Assembly: GCA_026874595.1 (NCBI GenBank)
Contig: CM049322.1
Coordinates: 22,603,400-22,667,399, forward strand
DNA length: 64,000 nt
Direction of reading: 5' to 3'
Source of the DNA: Sipunculus nudus
Lineage: Eukaryota; Annelida; Sipuncula; Golfingiida; Sipunculidae
Each line of letters opens with the position of its first letter. Positions within the stretch are counted from its first letter, which is position 1. Of the stretch, positions 26,160-38,325 are shown piece by piece. The notes beneath the pieces are model-generated. The model was not told the DNA's origin and ran no database searches. It was given only the letters and a program-made list of their open reading frames with translations. The position numbers were made by a program, and so were the translations under genes.

Positions 26160-27060
26160 ATCTTTGTTCGTCGTCCGTCCAGGTGTCGGTTAACAGAGCA
26201 TAAATCAAAACCTTTGGACTGAGACTTTTAACTGTTTATCTTTGGAGGTCCTGGGCAAATCTCAGAAAAATTGGAATTAGGTCATGGTGACCTTTATATT
26301 GTGAGCTATCTATCGAAAAAATGATTTTTAGCAGTCAGAAGGGGTACAATTGTATCAGTTAGGCCAAGAATCTTTTAACATATAATTTTGGTAGGTCTTG
26401 AATAAATGTGCTCGGAAACCTGGAATAAGATTCCGGTGACCTATATTCTGCAAATTGCGGGCAAAGAGCATGAATTGAACACCCTGAACATCAGATGGAC
26501 ACCGATTGTGTATACGTTGGGCCTTGAATCTTCTAACGCAGCATTCGGAGGGGTTCTTGGCAAATCATGGTGAATATTCGCAGGATATGTGAAAGAACAT
26601 GATTTGAGAACTCCATTAACAGTTAGATCTAGAAACTTCAAACTTCATTAAGATCCATGGAGGTCGATGTAAAAATTCCTTTGAAACCTGAAACATGCAT
26701 GTCACTGTGACTATATTGTGCGAGCTGTGTGTGAGAGAACATGATTTTAGAGCCCTTTTACTTAGACACGAATCATGGGAGGTCGACCAAGAAACTTTTA
26801 ATTTAATTCCGATCCTTGGAGCTCCCTGTAAGTAAGGTTAATGTGACCAATATTCTGGGAGCTATGTGAAAGAACTTAAGTTGAGCACCCTATGATTAAG
26901 ATGGACACAAATCATGGGGTGGACATAGAAACTTCTAATTAATCCTGGGAATTCCTCAATTTTCTTGACAACCCACAATTAAGGTCAATGTAACCTGTGT
27001 TCTAAAGCCTTGGGACAAAAGTCATGATAATGAGCACTCTTGAGTTCATTCTACCCATTG
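26160..27060 (+). repeat. Degenerate tandem repeat, units of about 140-160 bp
   Basis: Recurring phrases GTGACCTATATTCTG, GAGCTATGTGAAAGAAC, TTGAGCACCCT and ATGGACACAAATCATGG. The family recurs in the opposite orientation outside the transposon at 33290-34050. No coding potential. Confidence 0.65.
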
Positions 27061-27811
27061 TTCATGGTTTCTGAACAAATATTTTTCACCAGATTATAAC
27101 ATAATTTGTTTTTTTCTTTTCTTCTACCTTTTCCTTCTGATTAAATTTACTAATATACAAACCAACCAGCTGACCGACTAAACAACCTTCAAGTAATAAT
27201 AATAATAATAAAACAGACGTGTACTGGTAAACTATTTGCAAAGTCTGTTGTATTTCATATATCTTCCTGTGCTTTTCCATGCGACTGAATTGTATTGTTC
27301 TATAGCTTGTGAAGTTTACTTTATCGTATAAAAAATTATACGTAAAAAAACGCACTAGATCTATGCAAATTCTAGTTTCCGCCTAAAACTCCTAACAACT
27401 GCAGAGTCTAGGGTTTCCAAAGATTTCTGTTTGAAGGCCCATAAGCTCTAGGGTTCAACAGTCCTCAATGTCGAGAAGAGTTAACAGTGCAACCATCAAG
27501 TTGGTGAGCCGTGAACCTTTCTCTCGGCAGGGTTTCGTTTATTACCTGCATTATCGTACCACACTTAAAATTTATCAGGGTTTGGGTAATATTTTGTTGG
27601 TCAAAAATGTTGGCGGAGGAATGCAGTCCCTAACTGCTTTTTTAGTTTTAACAACAACGCAGCAATGTTATTTTCTGTTTTCGTGAACTCAAAATCATGA
27701 TATACTGCATGTTGTATTTAAAATAATGTTGATTGTTTTTCCAACTGGTTCCTGGTCGCTGACAGCTGATATTTACAAGTTCCATTTCATCGTGTAATTG
27801 ACATAGTTTAG

Positions 27812-28048
27812 ATGGACGTGGGGGAATCGGAATGGGAATTTATCCTGGATATGATAAAAACCGGCACCGTCGGCAACTTTAAACAATCCTTGTCTGAGCT
27901 ACACCAGTTTATGCATAAACGGTATCTTGGACCCGGCAAATTACACCAGGCATATGAAATGCTTAATGTTGGACGATGCTGGATTAAGACTCTTTTATAC
28001 ACAAATGAACACAGCCAAGTCCTCGCAGTATCAGGCTATAGTCACTGA
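27812..28048 (+). CDS. Possible small coding exon between the two transposon genes
   Basis: A frame of 78 codons starting MDVGESEWEFILDMI lies in a GC-richer island (27400-28600) between the convergent HECT and integrase genes. Its first 50 residues are protein-like (mixed charged and hydrophobic, helical). From about 27960 an overlapping frame looks equally plausible, so there may be a frameshift or an unseen splice. No known family was recognised. It could be a third transposon gene or a chance frame. Confidence 0.25.
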   Translation: MDVGESEWEFILDMIKTGTVGNFKQSLSELHQFMHKRYLGPGKLHQAYEMLNVGRCWIKTLLYTNEHSQVLAVSGYSH

Positions 28049-29132
28049 CAAAATGCGTTCATCCATTTTGATAAAAGAAAATTTGATTAAATGGTGTTTT
28101 GTCCTGAGAATATTTTGGTTTCTGCCGATATTTCGTTCTGAAACCTGCTTACTCCTGTGTACAAGTTGTTATAAGCTTGCCCCGGGCGCGATCAGTAGCG
28201 CAAAACAAACATAGTTCACTTGCCAAGTTGCAATCGTGCCCCGCAACCTTACAAAATAAATTTGTTCAAGCTTTCAACTGGGGTTTCGTCTTTTTTTCTT
28301 CTTTCATATTTTGTGTCTTGTCTTGGAGTTCTGGCGAACTGGCAAGATCGGACCTCGGATCACCGTCAGTCCGTTAACTTTAAGTGTGGCTGCGATTATT
28401 TACCAGGGCTTTGAGGATTTTCACAAAACCCACCATTAATATTTACCAGTAGATTATCTCGCCCGAGTTCGAATATAGAAAAAAAATATCTTCGAAGGGC
28501 CTCTGGTTTAGCTGTGTTCTGTTGGCGGCTAATTCGTTTGTCTAACCGATCAAAGGGTAAAATCGGAAGCTCAGGGCAAGGTCTGCTACTTTGATGGTTC
28601 ATTAAATTATGCTACTCTCAGCTATTTTTTTATTCGTTAAACTTAATCATTTGACGCGATTTCTTCAGTTCAAGCTATGTTTATTTTTGGTGAAATGCAG
28701 GCTACAATATATGCAAACTTATAATATTATTCATAATAAATTATGAAGGTAATAAAGTCGAAACAATAACTCATGTTCCATGAAAACAAACTTTAACAAA
28801 CAACGATCAAACATATGTACACACGGTACAAAATGATAATCTTTCAGCACATGTTTTGTTATTTCATCAGATCCACTTATTTTGTTTTGACAATACTTAT
28901 AATGTTGCCAGGAGAAAATACAGGTGTTTTGAAAATTGGTCCTCTTTTTTTTCGTACAGTTTACAGTTCCTCTTTGTACCAATGTTAAGCTTTAAATGTT
29001 TAAGAATTGTTCTGAAATTGCCATTATATTGAACAACAAATCAGTCTCATCGAGATGAACTCACTGGTCCAGTTGCTAGTGTAGGCCAGGAGTTACTTGG
29101 TAGTGGAACATTGATTATTACACGTAGCTTCC

Positions 29133-29459
29133 TTATAAATTGCTAATTATTTCGTTTCTCAGGAATCCGTACAGGTGAACTGCATCATAAGGACTTTCTG
29201 GAGGCCGTATATCAGCTTCTGTCATCAGGACACAACACAGGTTGAATACGGTTTCGTCACATGGGAAGGAGCCTTTCGGGACACACTCGTCTTTGCAAAT
29301 TTGTATTTGAAGGGCTGAAACTTCACAGAGATGATTTCTTGCTCCATATCGTTCTGGAAGACAATACATGATAGATGGCCGTCCATGTGGAGCCGCCTGG
29401 TTTCTACTCGGACGGAGACGATGATGGTTCCACAACTCAGTAATTTTATCGAGGTCATC
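29133..29459 (-). CDS. Exon 2 (C-terminal) of the transposon integrase
   Basis: On the minus strand an acceptor (GTATGTTTTAG) is followed by an exon of 109 codons including the stop. It begins DDLDKITELWNHHRLRPSRN and joins in phase 0 to exon 1. The motif W-N-x-H-x-(I/L)-R-P-S-x-N followed by PHGRPSIMYCLPE is, from family knowledge, the conserved C-terminal continuation of this integrase type. The exon also has Cys residues (MYC, HLC, ICKDEC, PCDE, LCC) that could bind metal. Together with exon 1 the protein is 386 residues. Without this splice the protein would lack its conserved C-terminus, so the exon supports an expressed, spliced transposase. Confidence 0.8.
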   Translation of the reverse strand, partial: DDLDKITELWNHHRLRPSRNQAAPHGRPSIMYCLPERYGARNHLCEVSALQIQICKDECVPKGSFPCDETVFNLCCVLMTEADIRPPESPYDAVHLYGFLRNEIISNL

Positions 29460-29522
29460 CTAAAACATACGAAATATATGTACAATTACAAGGAATGCAT
29501 TTAGGATTTGTGTCGCTTAATT

Positions 29523-29523
<1 letters not shown>

Positions 29524-29582
<59 letters not shown>
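29524..29582. repeat. (TA)n microsatellite
   Basis: Uninterrupted AT dinucleotides inside the integrase intron. Confidence 0.9.
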
Positions 29583-29585
<3 letters not shown>

Positions 29586-29879
29586 AACGTGGATAGTCTC
29601 ATAAGTTTATAAACTTCGGAATAAAACTAGAAAACGAGCAGTGGACAACCGATTACATGTATCCGCCAAATGTGCCTGACATGACATGACTCCAAATTTG
29701 TGGCATCACAGATGGCTATGAAACTCCTCGTATTAGTGCAATTTTCACCAAAAAAAGATCTGCAGATGACTACAAGATGAAATGGTCTATGATGGATCTA
29801 CGCTATGTGAAAACGAATAACCTAGGCTGATACATCCATCCACTCCTGAGATATGAGCCATTTTCATATTGTACTAGTC

Positions 29880-30520
29880 TTGAGCATCATTTTTTTCTAC
29901 GAAAACACGAAGGTAGGTGGCGCCTCCTGTCTGGTCTACAAGAAAACTCTCCAAGATGGATGGACATAACAAATTTCAGACCAATACATGGAACCACTCC
30001 TGAAATATGAGTCATTTTCACCCAAAGGAAACGGACGAACGGACGCCATTTAACGGGATGCCGCCACAAGTCTTTAGTATGAAATGGAGGTATCCAAAAT
30101 CCATTTGCATACATGACTTTAGGCCAGTACGGCAAAACCATTCCTGAGGAAAGGGCATCAATGTATTCTACGATAACGGGGAGGTAGGTGGCGCCATCTG
30201 TCTGATCTATGAGAAAACTCTCGAAGATGGATGAACATGCTAAATTTCAGACCAACACAGTGGACCACTCCTGATATATGAGTGATTTTCACCCTAAGCG
30301 GACGCATAGATGGATGCCCCGCAAATACGATTACAGATGGTGCCACCAGTCTCGAGTACGAGATGGGGAGATCCAAGATCCATATAAATGGATATGCACT
30401 ATTTCAGCACAATACATTGAACCACTCCTGAGATATGGGCTGCTATGACTAAGACATCCAGTTTGATACTGCACGAAAAGAACTAAAGATGGCGCCACCA
30501 GCCTTTGTTACGCTCGAGTT
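29880..30520 (-). repeat. Inverted copies of the GGTGGCGCCACC repeat
   Basis: About two and a half units of the family found in HECT intron 2, read on the minus strand: GGTAGGTGGCGCC, CCTGTCTGGTCTAC, AAACTCTCCAAGATGGATGG and ACCACTCCTGA phrases are the reverse complement of phrases at 20280-21200. Confidence 0.8.
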
Positions 30521-31065
30521 CACATGTTAGCGGATAAGTATGCTGGGTTTCGGAAAGATCGGTCTAAGGGTCTCAGAGGAGTTCTCCGGAAACGAACGCG
30601 GCGAGGTCGGCAGAACAGGCGAGAAAACTGGCTGATACAATTATATAAAAATAAAAGTACAATTTTGTAACTTTATGCAAAAACCTATATAAAGAAACCT
30701 TTACCTATTGATAAGTGTCGTATTGTTGCATTTGTGACTGACCTCAGGTAAATTATATCTCTGATCAAACATATATGGTATGTAGGCAATAGGGGAGACT
30801 TACATAAGCAGCATGGCGTGTGTATTGTTGTAATGAAGAAGACGTATGACGTTAAATATACATCATTCGAACAATAAATTTGATTTTGTTTTAATGGGCA
30901 ATGTCATACTGTTGCCTACTTTATGACTATAAATAAATGTCTAGGTCTGTTTTGTACACAGCCATGCATGAAAACATAGAAGATGTAGTTTTGTGCTAAA
31001 TTAATTACTTTATGATGGGATCAACAGGCCTTTTTTCTCAAGACTGCAAATAATAATTCCCTTAC

Positions 31066-31899
31066 CTGAACCATTCCCATGAAGCAAAACTGGATCAAAC
31101 TCTTATCCAAGAAGTCGCCTGTAAATTGATCTGTGTCCTTTAGGTCTTGGAATAAGTTCATCCAGAACTGTATCTTCTGCTTTCTCAGAAAGGCCCACCA
31201 TGATTCTATTCTCTGGTTGTGATTGCTTGATCCGTAAAGAAAAGGGGTTTTGGCATAATCATCTTCATGTTCATATCTTAAATATCTCTGCATGTTTTCC
31301 ATATATCCATTTTCTGTGCCCAGATCACTTCTTATCCGTTTGGGAGAGCCCATTCTTGACTCAACAGCCTCCATATAGTAGCTTGCTATAACTGCAGGAT
31401 CACTGTTTGTGTGGTATGCTTCAAGCCAGATTACATATCTTGAGAATCCATCAACAGCTCCGTTTATACATATACCGTATGGCTTCAGTTTATCATAGGA
31501 GTCAACATGCCATAAGAAATCGGGTCCCGGATTGCGATACATTCTTCTCCTCAATCTGTTCCCTTTTCTGAGATGAATTCCAATCGGGTCAATTATATGT
31601 AGCAAAATTCTTATCGTTTCCTGGGTCACTACAAGGCCCTCTTGAAGACACCTTAAGTGCATAAGTTTATATCCATGCAAAGATCCAATATTCTCGATTT
31701 CATTGGTCAGGAAAAGGCCGACAGTCAGTAAATCAGAGAAATGTTTACGGCGATAAAGTCCAGCTCTTGTCAATATCCGTCTGAGAGTGCGAAGACTAAG
31801 AGAGAAGCCATCAGTATGTAGACTTTGCAAAATTTCGGTATGGTTAAAGCCAAACCTGAAATACACTTCGAGGATCTCCTCCAAATCGGTCTCCGCCAT
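31066..31899 (-). CDS. Exon 1 of the DDE integrase / transposase
   Basis: 278 codons starting at ATG 31899 (context ACAAAATGGCGGAG). Residues 3-50 form a helix-turn-helix-like DNA-binding segment (EILQSLHTDGFSLSLRTLRR). Residues 125-245 form an RNase-H-like integrase core with the three acidic residues visible: Asp133 in WHVDSYDKL, Asp192 in RSDLGTENG, Glu232 in NQRIESWW (spacing 58 and 39 residues). This fold cuts and joins DNA ends. The exon ends FCFMGMVQ at donor CAG|GTAAGG. Reading on past the donor gives a stop after 14 more codons. The start codon is only about 58 bp from the right subterminal array, so the promoter probably overlaps the array. It is intact and likely drives movement of the 22.2-kb element. 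Confidence 0.9.
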
Positions 31900-31956
31900 T
31901 TTGTTCTTAATGACAAATCAAGGGGCCTATACAACTTAAGCCCGGAACTAAGTAGC

Positions 31957-32208
31957 ATATGTCGTACGTACGAGATAGTATGTCGTACGTACGAGATAGT
32001 ATGTCGTACGTACGAGATAGTATGTCGTACGTACGAGATAATATGTCGTACGTACGAGATAATATGTCGTACGTACGAGATAATATGTCGTACGTACGAG
32101 ATAGTATGTCGTACGTACGAGATAGTATGTCGTACGTACGAGATAGTATGTCGTACGTACGAGATAGTATGTCGTACGTACGAGATAGTATGTCGTACGT
32201 ACGAGATA
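31957..32208 (-). repeat. Right subterminal array, 12 units of 21 bp
   Basis: Twelve units of the same 21-bp sequence as at the left end, in opposite orientation, each with the palindrome CGTACGTACG. Three adjacent units share a variant base (AATATG in place of AGTATG). The array lies between the right terminal repeat and the integrase start codon, so it may serve both as transposase-binding site and as promoter region. Confidence 0.9.
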
Positions 32209-32255
32209 AATAATTTATTTTTCTTTTACCAGGTGGCAGCAATACGCTTCCGTAA
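32209..32255 (-). repeat. Right terminal inverted repeat (47 bp)
   Basis: Reverse complement begins TTACGGAAGCGTATTGCTGC, as at the left end. Confidence 0.9.
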
Positions 32256-32259
32256 GTTC
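32256..32259 (+). repeat. Right target-site duplication GTTC
   Basis: Direct copy of 10054-10057. The next bases, TTTATTATTTTGTGCATATTATT, continue the paralogous sequence of unit B (TCTATCATTTTATGCACATTATT). Confidence 0.85.
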
Positions 32260-35200
32260 TTTATTATTTTGTGCATATTATTTTAAATTACAGTAAAGTT
32301 TGGTCGTTGTTGGCATTTTGTATATATTGGAAACCTGCCTGTTCCGCAATCTTCTACTATAGCATTAATATTTAACATGGTCGTCTAACCTGTCAAAATC
32401 ACAATAAGAGATAGAGATATGGAAGACAAACAGACAGACACAAAATGATAGGAGCGTGTCATCAGCAAAGCACTAGCAATTCTCCTACAGAGATTCATTT
32501 CTAGAGTGTGACCAATGATACGGGTAATACTGTTGTGTTTGCAAGTTAGGATGGTTTATACTGTAAAACAAGGAACCAACTGTGATTTAAGTAACTTGAT
32601 AAAATATAAAACATGACTTTCTTCATAAGTCAAAATTGTAAAATGCACCGGACTCATGTCACTTTTGCTGTACGGTACTAAATGAGGCCAATCTATACAG
32701 ACAGCTCGTGTCAACCATGCGTGAGGAAGCCTCATCGTGACAGAGATTCATGGGCTGAAAATGACCTGCTGATTCCGTGGACTAAAATTGGTGAGTTTGT
32801 GTACAACAAATTACCAGCAAAGATACTATCAATGATCCTTGTAAATTACGATGATTCTGCGTGAGTGTAAAATAAGTTGTTCTAGCGGCAAACAAGCAGC
32901 CACACGCTCATCACATCCCCCGGCACTTATTAGATAAAGCGCGTAGAAAATATCTCCACGGGCTGCCGTTGTGTAATTAAAATACCGCTCCCCAACACAC
33001 TCATACAAACATTAACACATGCAGAGAGCATTTGATACTTATATATAGAGAACATTTGACAGTTATGTACTGTTAATCATTGCTTTGTTGAAGTGGTAGA
33101 CAAATAAATAAATATCTATGTAAGAATAATATACCGTATTTGACGTAATGAGGGCATTCCGTTATAAGTTAACCCCCCCCCCCTTGATTTTTAGGGGGCT
33201 CATTCAGAAAAAGGAAGGTATGAGCCATTCTCAGAAAAAGCTTTAGTTGTACCTACGGTCACTGTTATTTTCCCTTAGCTCACTTGACGAGTACCATGTC
33301 TGTCTGGTTACTAAAATTAAATGTTTGGCCAATAGCTCACAGAATATAGCCTATTATGTCACAATAACTTACTTTCAGGTTTCCAAGGAGATTTTTCCAG
33401 AACCTACATGGGTTTTGTGTTGTTAGATTCTACGCCTAAAAGATACAATTTGTGGCAATCGATATTCAGGGTGCTCATATGACTATAGTCTCTTACACAG
33501 ACACACGGTGGCGCTCCGCAACGGAGCCTGTGAAAGAGGCTACTCATATGACTTCTATAGGTCGCAGAAGATAGGTAACGGTGACTTAATTTCGTGTTTC
33601 AAAGGACATTTGCCCAGGAACTCCCAGAATATTACGTGAGAAGATTTTTAGGCATAATGGATACAATCTGTGCCCCATCTAACCATGCGGTTTTTAAAAT
33701 CATGTTTTTTTTTGTCCGTAGGTCATAAAATTTAGGTCACCATGACCTTATTTCAAGTTTCCAAGGAGACGTACCTAGAACCTCCCTGGATGTTGCGTTA
33801 GAAGATTCTCGTCTGACTGTCTGGGTACTCTAAAACATGTTTCGGCCCGTAGGTCGCAGAATATAGGTCACCATGACCTAATGTCTGGTTTCCAAGGAAA
33901 CTTGCCTTGGACCCCCGTGGATGTTCAGTTAGAGGTTTCTAACGATTTGTACACTCTTAATGGACGGACCACCGGTCGGCCGAACAGCTGGACGGCCGGA
34001 CGGACGACCGAAAAAAAGGGGGACCGCCATAACTGAGATGACTTAGAGTCAGCTGAGCTAAAAATACTGTAACAGTGCTAATGATACATATCAAAATACA
34101 TCCGTTCGTGTTTTTGGTATATGAATGGGTCTATCTGACAACAATGACATGTTCTTACATTAATTTTTTTAAATATCTCCTAACGATCCTTGTAAGTCCG
34201 CCGTGATTTGAACATAACAAACTTGATGAACTTGTTGTGAGCGGACGTTGATAGACTGGTACTCTGCACGGGCACTTATTTACGCCCACTTTTTCCATAT
34301 CCGACATCGATAAACTTAAAGTGGGTCCAAGTCTAGAGCCAGTTTCAAAAGAACTGTGGGGCATTGCATACAATCATGTCGACTTCTTCTCCATGTAAAC
34401 AGCTGGGCTCCTGGTAAAATTATGGATGTGTGCGGCAGCTGAGCATTACATTGGTGCTACAACCATTCAGAAGTTTCATAAAACATCCAAAGGTAACTAC
34501 AAGGTAATAATCTTATGTTTACATCGCCAAAAAAGTCACTACACGATTTCGATGGTCCTCCTATTTGGGACCTTATGCGGAATTTTGATAAGGGCGTCAC
34601 AAGACGTTGATGTACAGCAGCAGACCGAATCGGAATAAAGAGTCTTTGGACGGGACAAATCTTAGCCCCGAAAGAAACTACTTTGATATTGAGAAATTGC
34701 CCATACCGAAATTACTGTTAACACCATCGGTTTCTGCCCTAAATATATCTTAAACATCTGTACCATGGAAGGGAATTTCAGTGTTCTCGCACCAACTTGT
34801 CAGCGTTCTGGCCGTATCCGTTAATTGTTAGGAAAATTGCGTCTTACAGGTCATGCCATTAGAAACCCATGGAGACCGTGTTCGCTCTCAGCAAATGATT
34901 GCTGATGTCAGACTACATAGATGCAGTCAGAAATGTTAGGATATGGATTACCTGTCGATGCTTTCGTTTGACCGTGCCTCGCTCATATTTTGGTTACTCG
35001 GAATAACTTCGGCTTTTTCCGAACCTCACAGTTGTTTGAGCGGATGGAAATAATTGACTTAGGCGTTAGTCAATTGCTGTAATGTCTTATGTGCGGCAAT
35101 CCCTGGATATAGCATGGTGCGTAACTACTTTGGAAATGATGTGTTACCTCATAAGTCAACAGATCGTCAGAGAATATCTGTTTGAACGTCGTGCCTTCGC

Positions 35201-36260
35201 CGAAAGAAAATATAAATGCCTCAAAATGCCATGCCTGATTTATGCTTATGCGTGCACGTTCGTGTTGAATTACATGCATCGTTCCTTTTAAAAATAGAAA
35301 TAACCTAACTTCTCGAAATTTAACATTTCATTAAGATTGTGAAAATCAGAATGCAGATATTGGACGCCAAGTATGCAGACACGATGTGGGACGGATTAAT
35401 TGAAAATTCCCCGACCCTGTAACTGCCAACACTCTATCATACGTGGTTGTGTCATACTGCTATTACTTAAATTAAATCTTTGAAAACAGCCGATGAAATA
35501 AGAAAAATACCAGTGAGCCTATTTCCGAAATCTGACGTTTATTAACAAAAGATAATACCTTTAACCATTTAAAAATGTAGTCCGATCTCAGCCCGTTGTG
35601 TTACAAGTGTAGGTAAAATGTAAACACATTGAACGAGGACATCTGGCGGCAATTCAGACGAACCTGAGTTTTGCAAAGGCCATTTTGCACCTAGTGACCT
35701 GGCAACTTCCGCTCATATGAAAACAACCACCTCAGTACATGGTTTCCTATTTGTAAAAAGTGTGCATCTAAAATATTTAGTGAGAACTTGTAGAGAAAGA
35801 AGACCATACTTCAACCACAGAGGCGCTAAAGAACATATTCTGAACAGGAATTACTTAAAGTTCATTTATATGTGCGCTGAGTAAGCCAGAAATCACAAAA
35901 GTTCTATAGAAAATGTAGGTGAATAGCTAGCTTTAATGTGTAGTTGTTACACTTTGTTTTCACATGAAGACCGAAAGACGCCAAGTGTTCTGTATACGTT
36001 ACGCACAATCGTTCCATTTAAGTATGTAAGAAATTTTGTCCACATGTCAGAATATATATCTGATGCTGTATGGCAGACTTTTTTATCGGAAGAGATCGAT
36101 TTCTAATTTCTCCATTAAGTGATGTAACATCGAGCTGTCACTGAACATGAAGCCTGGTGTGGTCCTGGCAGGATGTACGTGTACTGACGGTGTCCGGTGA
36201 CGGCCTCCTGCTTGGCTAGATGTAAGTGTACTGACGATGTCCGGTGACGGCCTCCCGCGG
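32260..36260. other. Right part of unit A, non-coding
   Basis: No supported gene. 32495-32930 and 36045-36260 match unit B. Between them lie a C run near 33173, a minisatellite-like repeat (33290-34050) and a small hairpin around 33490-33540 (arms CTCTTACACAG and CTGTGAAAGAG). The rest is unique AT-rich sequence. Confidence 0.5.
33290..34050 (-). repeat. Degenerate tandem repeat related to 26160-27060, inverted
   Basis: Repeated phrases GGTCACCATGACCT, TTTCCAAGGAGAC and GTTAGAAGATTCT at about 150-bp spacing. Their reverse complements are the phrases of the repeat inside the transposon. Confidence 0.6.
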
Positions 36261-36269
36261 ATCGGGGGG

Positions 36270-37071
36270 GGGGGGATTGATTAATTGATAACCTTTATTT
36301 CCTCTGAGAGTTCGAAGAGTACAATCAAATGCAATACATATGTAAATATGACAAGAGAACTCATAATAAATAATAACTAAATCAGTGAAAGTTCTGAAAC
36401 TTGAAAAATACAAGATTACAAAAAAAATGTAAAATATCTACAATAAATGTAATAGCATAAGAGAGGCATAAATTATTATTATTATCATTTTATGAAATAG
36501 ATTTGTCAACATTTTACTTGAAAATTACAAGGCTTCTATTACTGGTCTTGCTTCTTTAAAGAACAATGCTGCCCGATGAATATACAGTATAGAAAGTATA
36601 TATGTCCAGTCCAGGTAGCAACAAAGTCGAAATCATCCAGAATACTTAGTGCAGCGCTTACTGTGAAGGGAAGTTTATCTTATATGTAGTTCCAGGTGTT
36701 GGTTCCGCTTTCACTAGTATTTGAACATGATAAAGATGCTTGAAGTAACAGAGAAGTATACATCTTGCCACAAAGATGGCAAAGTTGAGACGAGTGATAC
36801 ATTTCTGACGCTAATATAAAAGATATACTAAAAGATACAGGAATGTCCCTGGCGGCGTACCATATTTTACAAAGAATATACGGCTCACTTTGTACAGCTT
36901 AGCATTCTGAACTTAAGTTTACCTCTTGTTCTTATATCAAAGGGGAGGAGACTGAACATGTGCAATATAGGCAAGCAGTCTATTTAAAATAATCTTCATA
37001 CATAATTTATACCTTACTGTTAATAAAGTTATTTCTCTATAGCAATCAGGGGAACGTCTGTCGTTTAGAGA
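36270..37071. other. Spacer between duplication units, with a possible retroposon tail
   Basis: A G run is followed by ATTGATTAATTGATAACC and TTTATTTCCTC, resembling the antisense 3' tail of a non-LTR retroposon with short tandem repeats. No reverse-transcriptase frame is present. The rest (36480-37071) is not recognised. Confidence 0.35.
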
Positions 37072-37473
37072 CATGAGTTATTTCAAACCGCGATGTAACA
37101 ACACTTCCAGGGATCGGTGATGCCCCTTAACCTTGACCGTTAATTACTCTGTCCGCCTGTATGTATTGTATGTATATATGCATATACGGAGCAATAATTT
37201 TAACACTACAACACATTCCCATCTGAATAAAAAGTTAACACATAATAGATATGTACAATATCCCGATCCTCGATGGAGATGGCTTGAATCCCGATTCCAG
37301 ATTCTTAAAATTACGAGTTAATCATGTTAAATTCTAATCTATTATTCATTTCATATAGATGACGGGAAAGTCTTTGTCAATTTAAGCTGTAGTCCGTGTT
37401 TCTGGCCATGATCACCTTTCTTTAATTTGAAAGTCCCATGTTGTGTTCAATTGTCAAAGTGTTCAATTGTTTA

Positions 37474-38159
37474 GTAAAGAAAGAAAGTTTATTCTGATAA
37501 CTTGCAGAATCATATACATAAACTTGTCAATTATACACATATACAATATTACTTCCCTTATAATTAGGGAATGTTCATAAATTAAACAATTTACACATAC
37601 ATAAAACTCTAGGTAATAGTCGAATATTTTATAATTTATTACATATATGAAAAAATTGTTAAATCTTGCATTTAGGAGGGCTTATACTTTTAACCTCAAT
37701 TTGCCTTATTCCTGTATGCATACAAAATTTACACCATCTTTAAGTACGGTATACCTTTTTATGTCTGCAAATTTCCTTTCTGTTGAAAAGAAACTTAGCC
37801 CAAATTTTGCCGTAACAGATCTTAAATTTTGTAATAAATACTCTCAATATTTCTCTGGTTCTAAAAGTGATGTAACAGAGTTCTACATTTGCAGTTTACC
37901 TTTTCGCTCAATTTCTACATGCCTTATCTGTAAGGCACAACCCTCCAGTCTTTGCTCTACTATAGCCATTAAATATTTTACATCTCAAATAGTTTGAGAT
38001 AACAGAATTGAACCGTAACCCAATTGATTTATCTGTAGTTTAATACATAAGCCCAAGCAATTTTTCCTATATCATCAAGTCGTTTCAACATTCTATATGT
38101 TTTGTAAGGAAATCTACTTTCTTCCATATATCAAAGTTAACACCAGTACCTTATACTAA
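37474..38159 (-). mobile_element. Retroposon-like fragment, left part
   Basis: The sequence departs from unit A directly after TTCAATTGT at 37473 and returns at about 48734. The left part starts TTAGTAAAGAAAGAAAGTTTATTC, which in reverse complement looks like the 3' end of a retroposon. Its right part is 48572-48733, separated by the LTR element. No reverse-transcriptase domain was recognised. An open frame on the plus strand (37647-37997) is probably incidental. Confidence 0.45.
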
Positions 38160-38325
38160 TGTTGAAGATGCTAATACAGGCTGAACACTGGTGGTATATG
38201 AGTGTCACTTACTACGATTACGTCACGTTGTTGCTGCCACGGCACAGGTAGTTCGATCGTTCGCCATGTACCTCGATGAAAGTTCTGCTATCCTAGTCAA
38301 TCTTGCCAAGGTCAATCCCTTAACA
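38160..38325 (-). repeat. 3' LTR of the gag-protease element
   Basis: Starts TGTTGAAGATG and ends CCCTTAACA on the plus strand. It is about 57 bp shorter than the 5' LTR, through absence of a segment after AATCTTGCC. Confidence 0.8.

Larger units (their letters stand above)
23711..27811. other. 3' region of the HECT gene and internal transposon sequence
   Basis: No supported gene. It holds a 102-bp tandem duplication (24235), a repeat with CGGCAGGAGCTAC shared with HECT intron 2 (about 24895 and 25165, compare 19380 and 19500), candidate AATAAA signals and a degenerate minisatellite (26160-27060). Confidence 0.5.
29460..31065 (-). other. Intron of the integrase gene
   Basis: Minus-strand donor CAG|GTAAGG at 31065 and acceptor TTTTAG at 29460, length 1606 bp. 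It contains a (TA)n tract (29524-29582) and the GGTGGCGCC repeats (29880-30520). No coding sequence seen inside. Confidence 0.75.

Noticed and set aside
37647-37997. 116-codon plus-strand frame in the retroposon-like fragment
   Set aside because: Composition is Ser/Phe/Leu-rich as expected for the antisense of a retroposon 3' part; no domain recognised.
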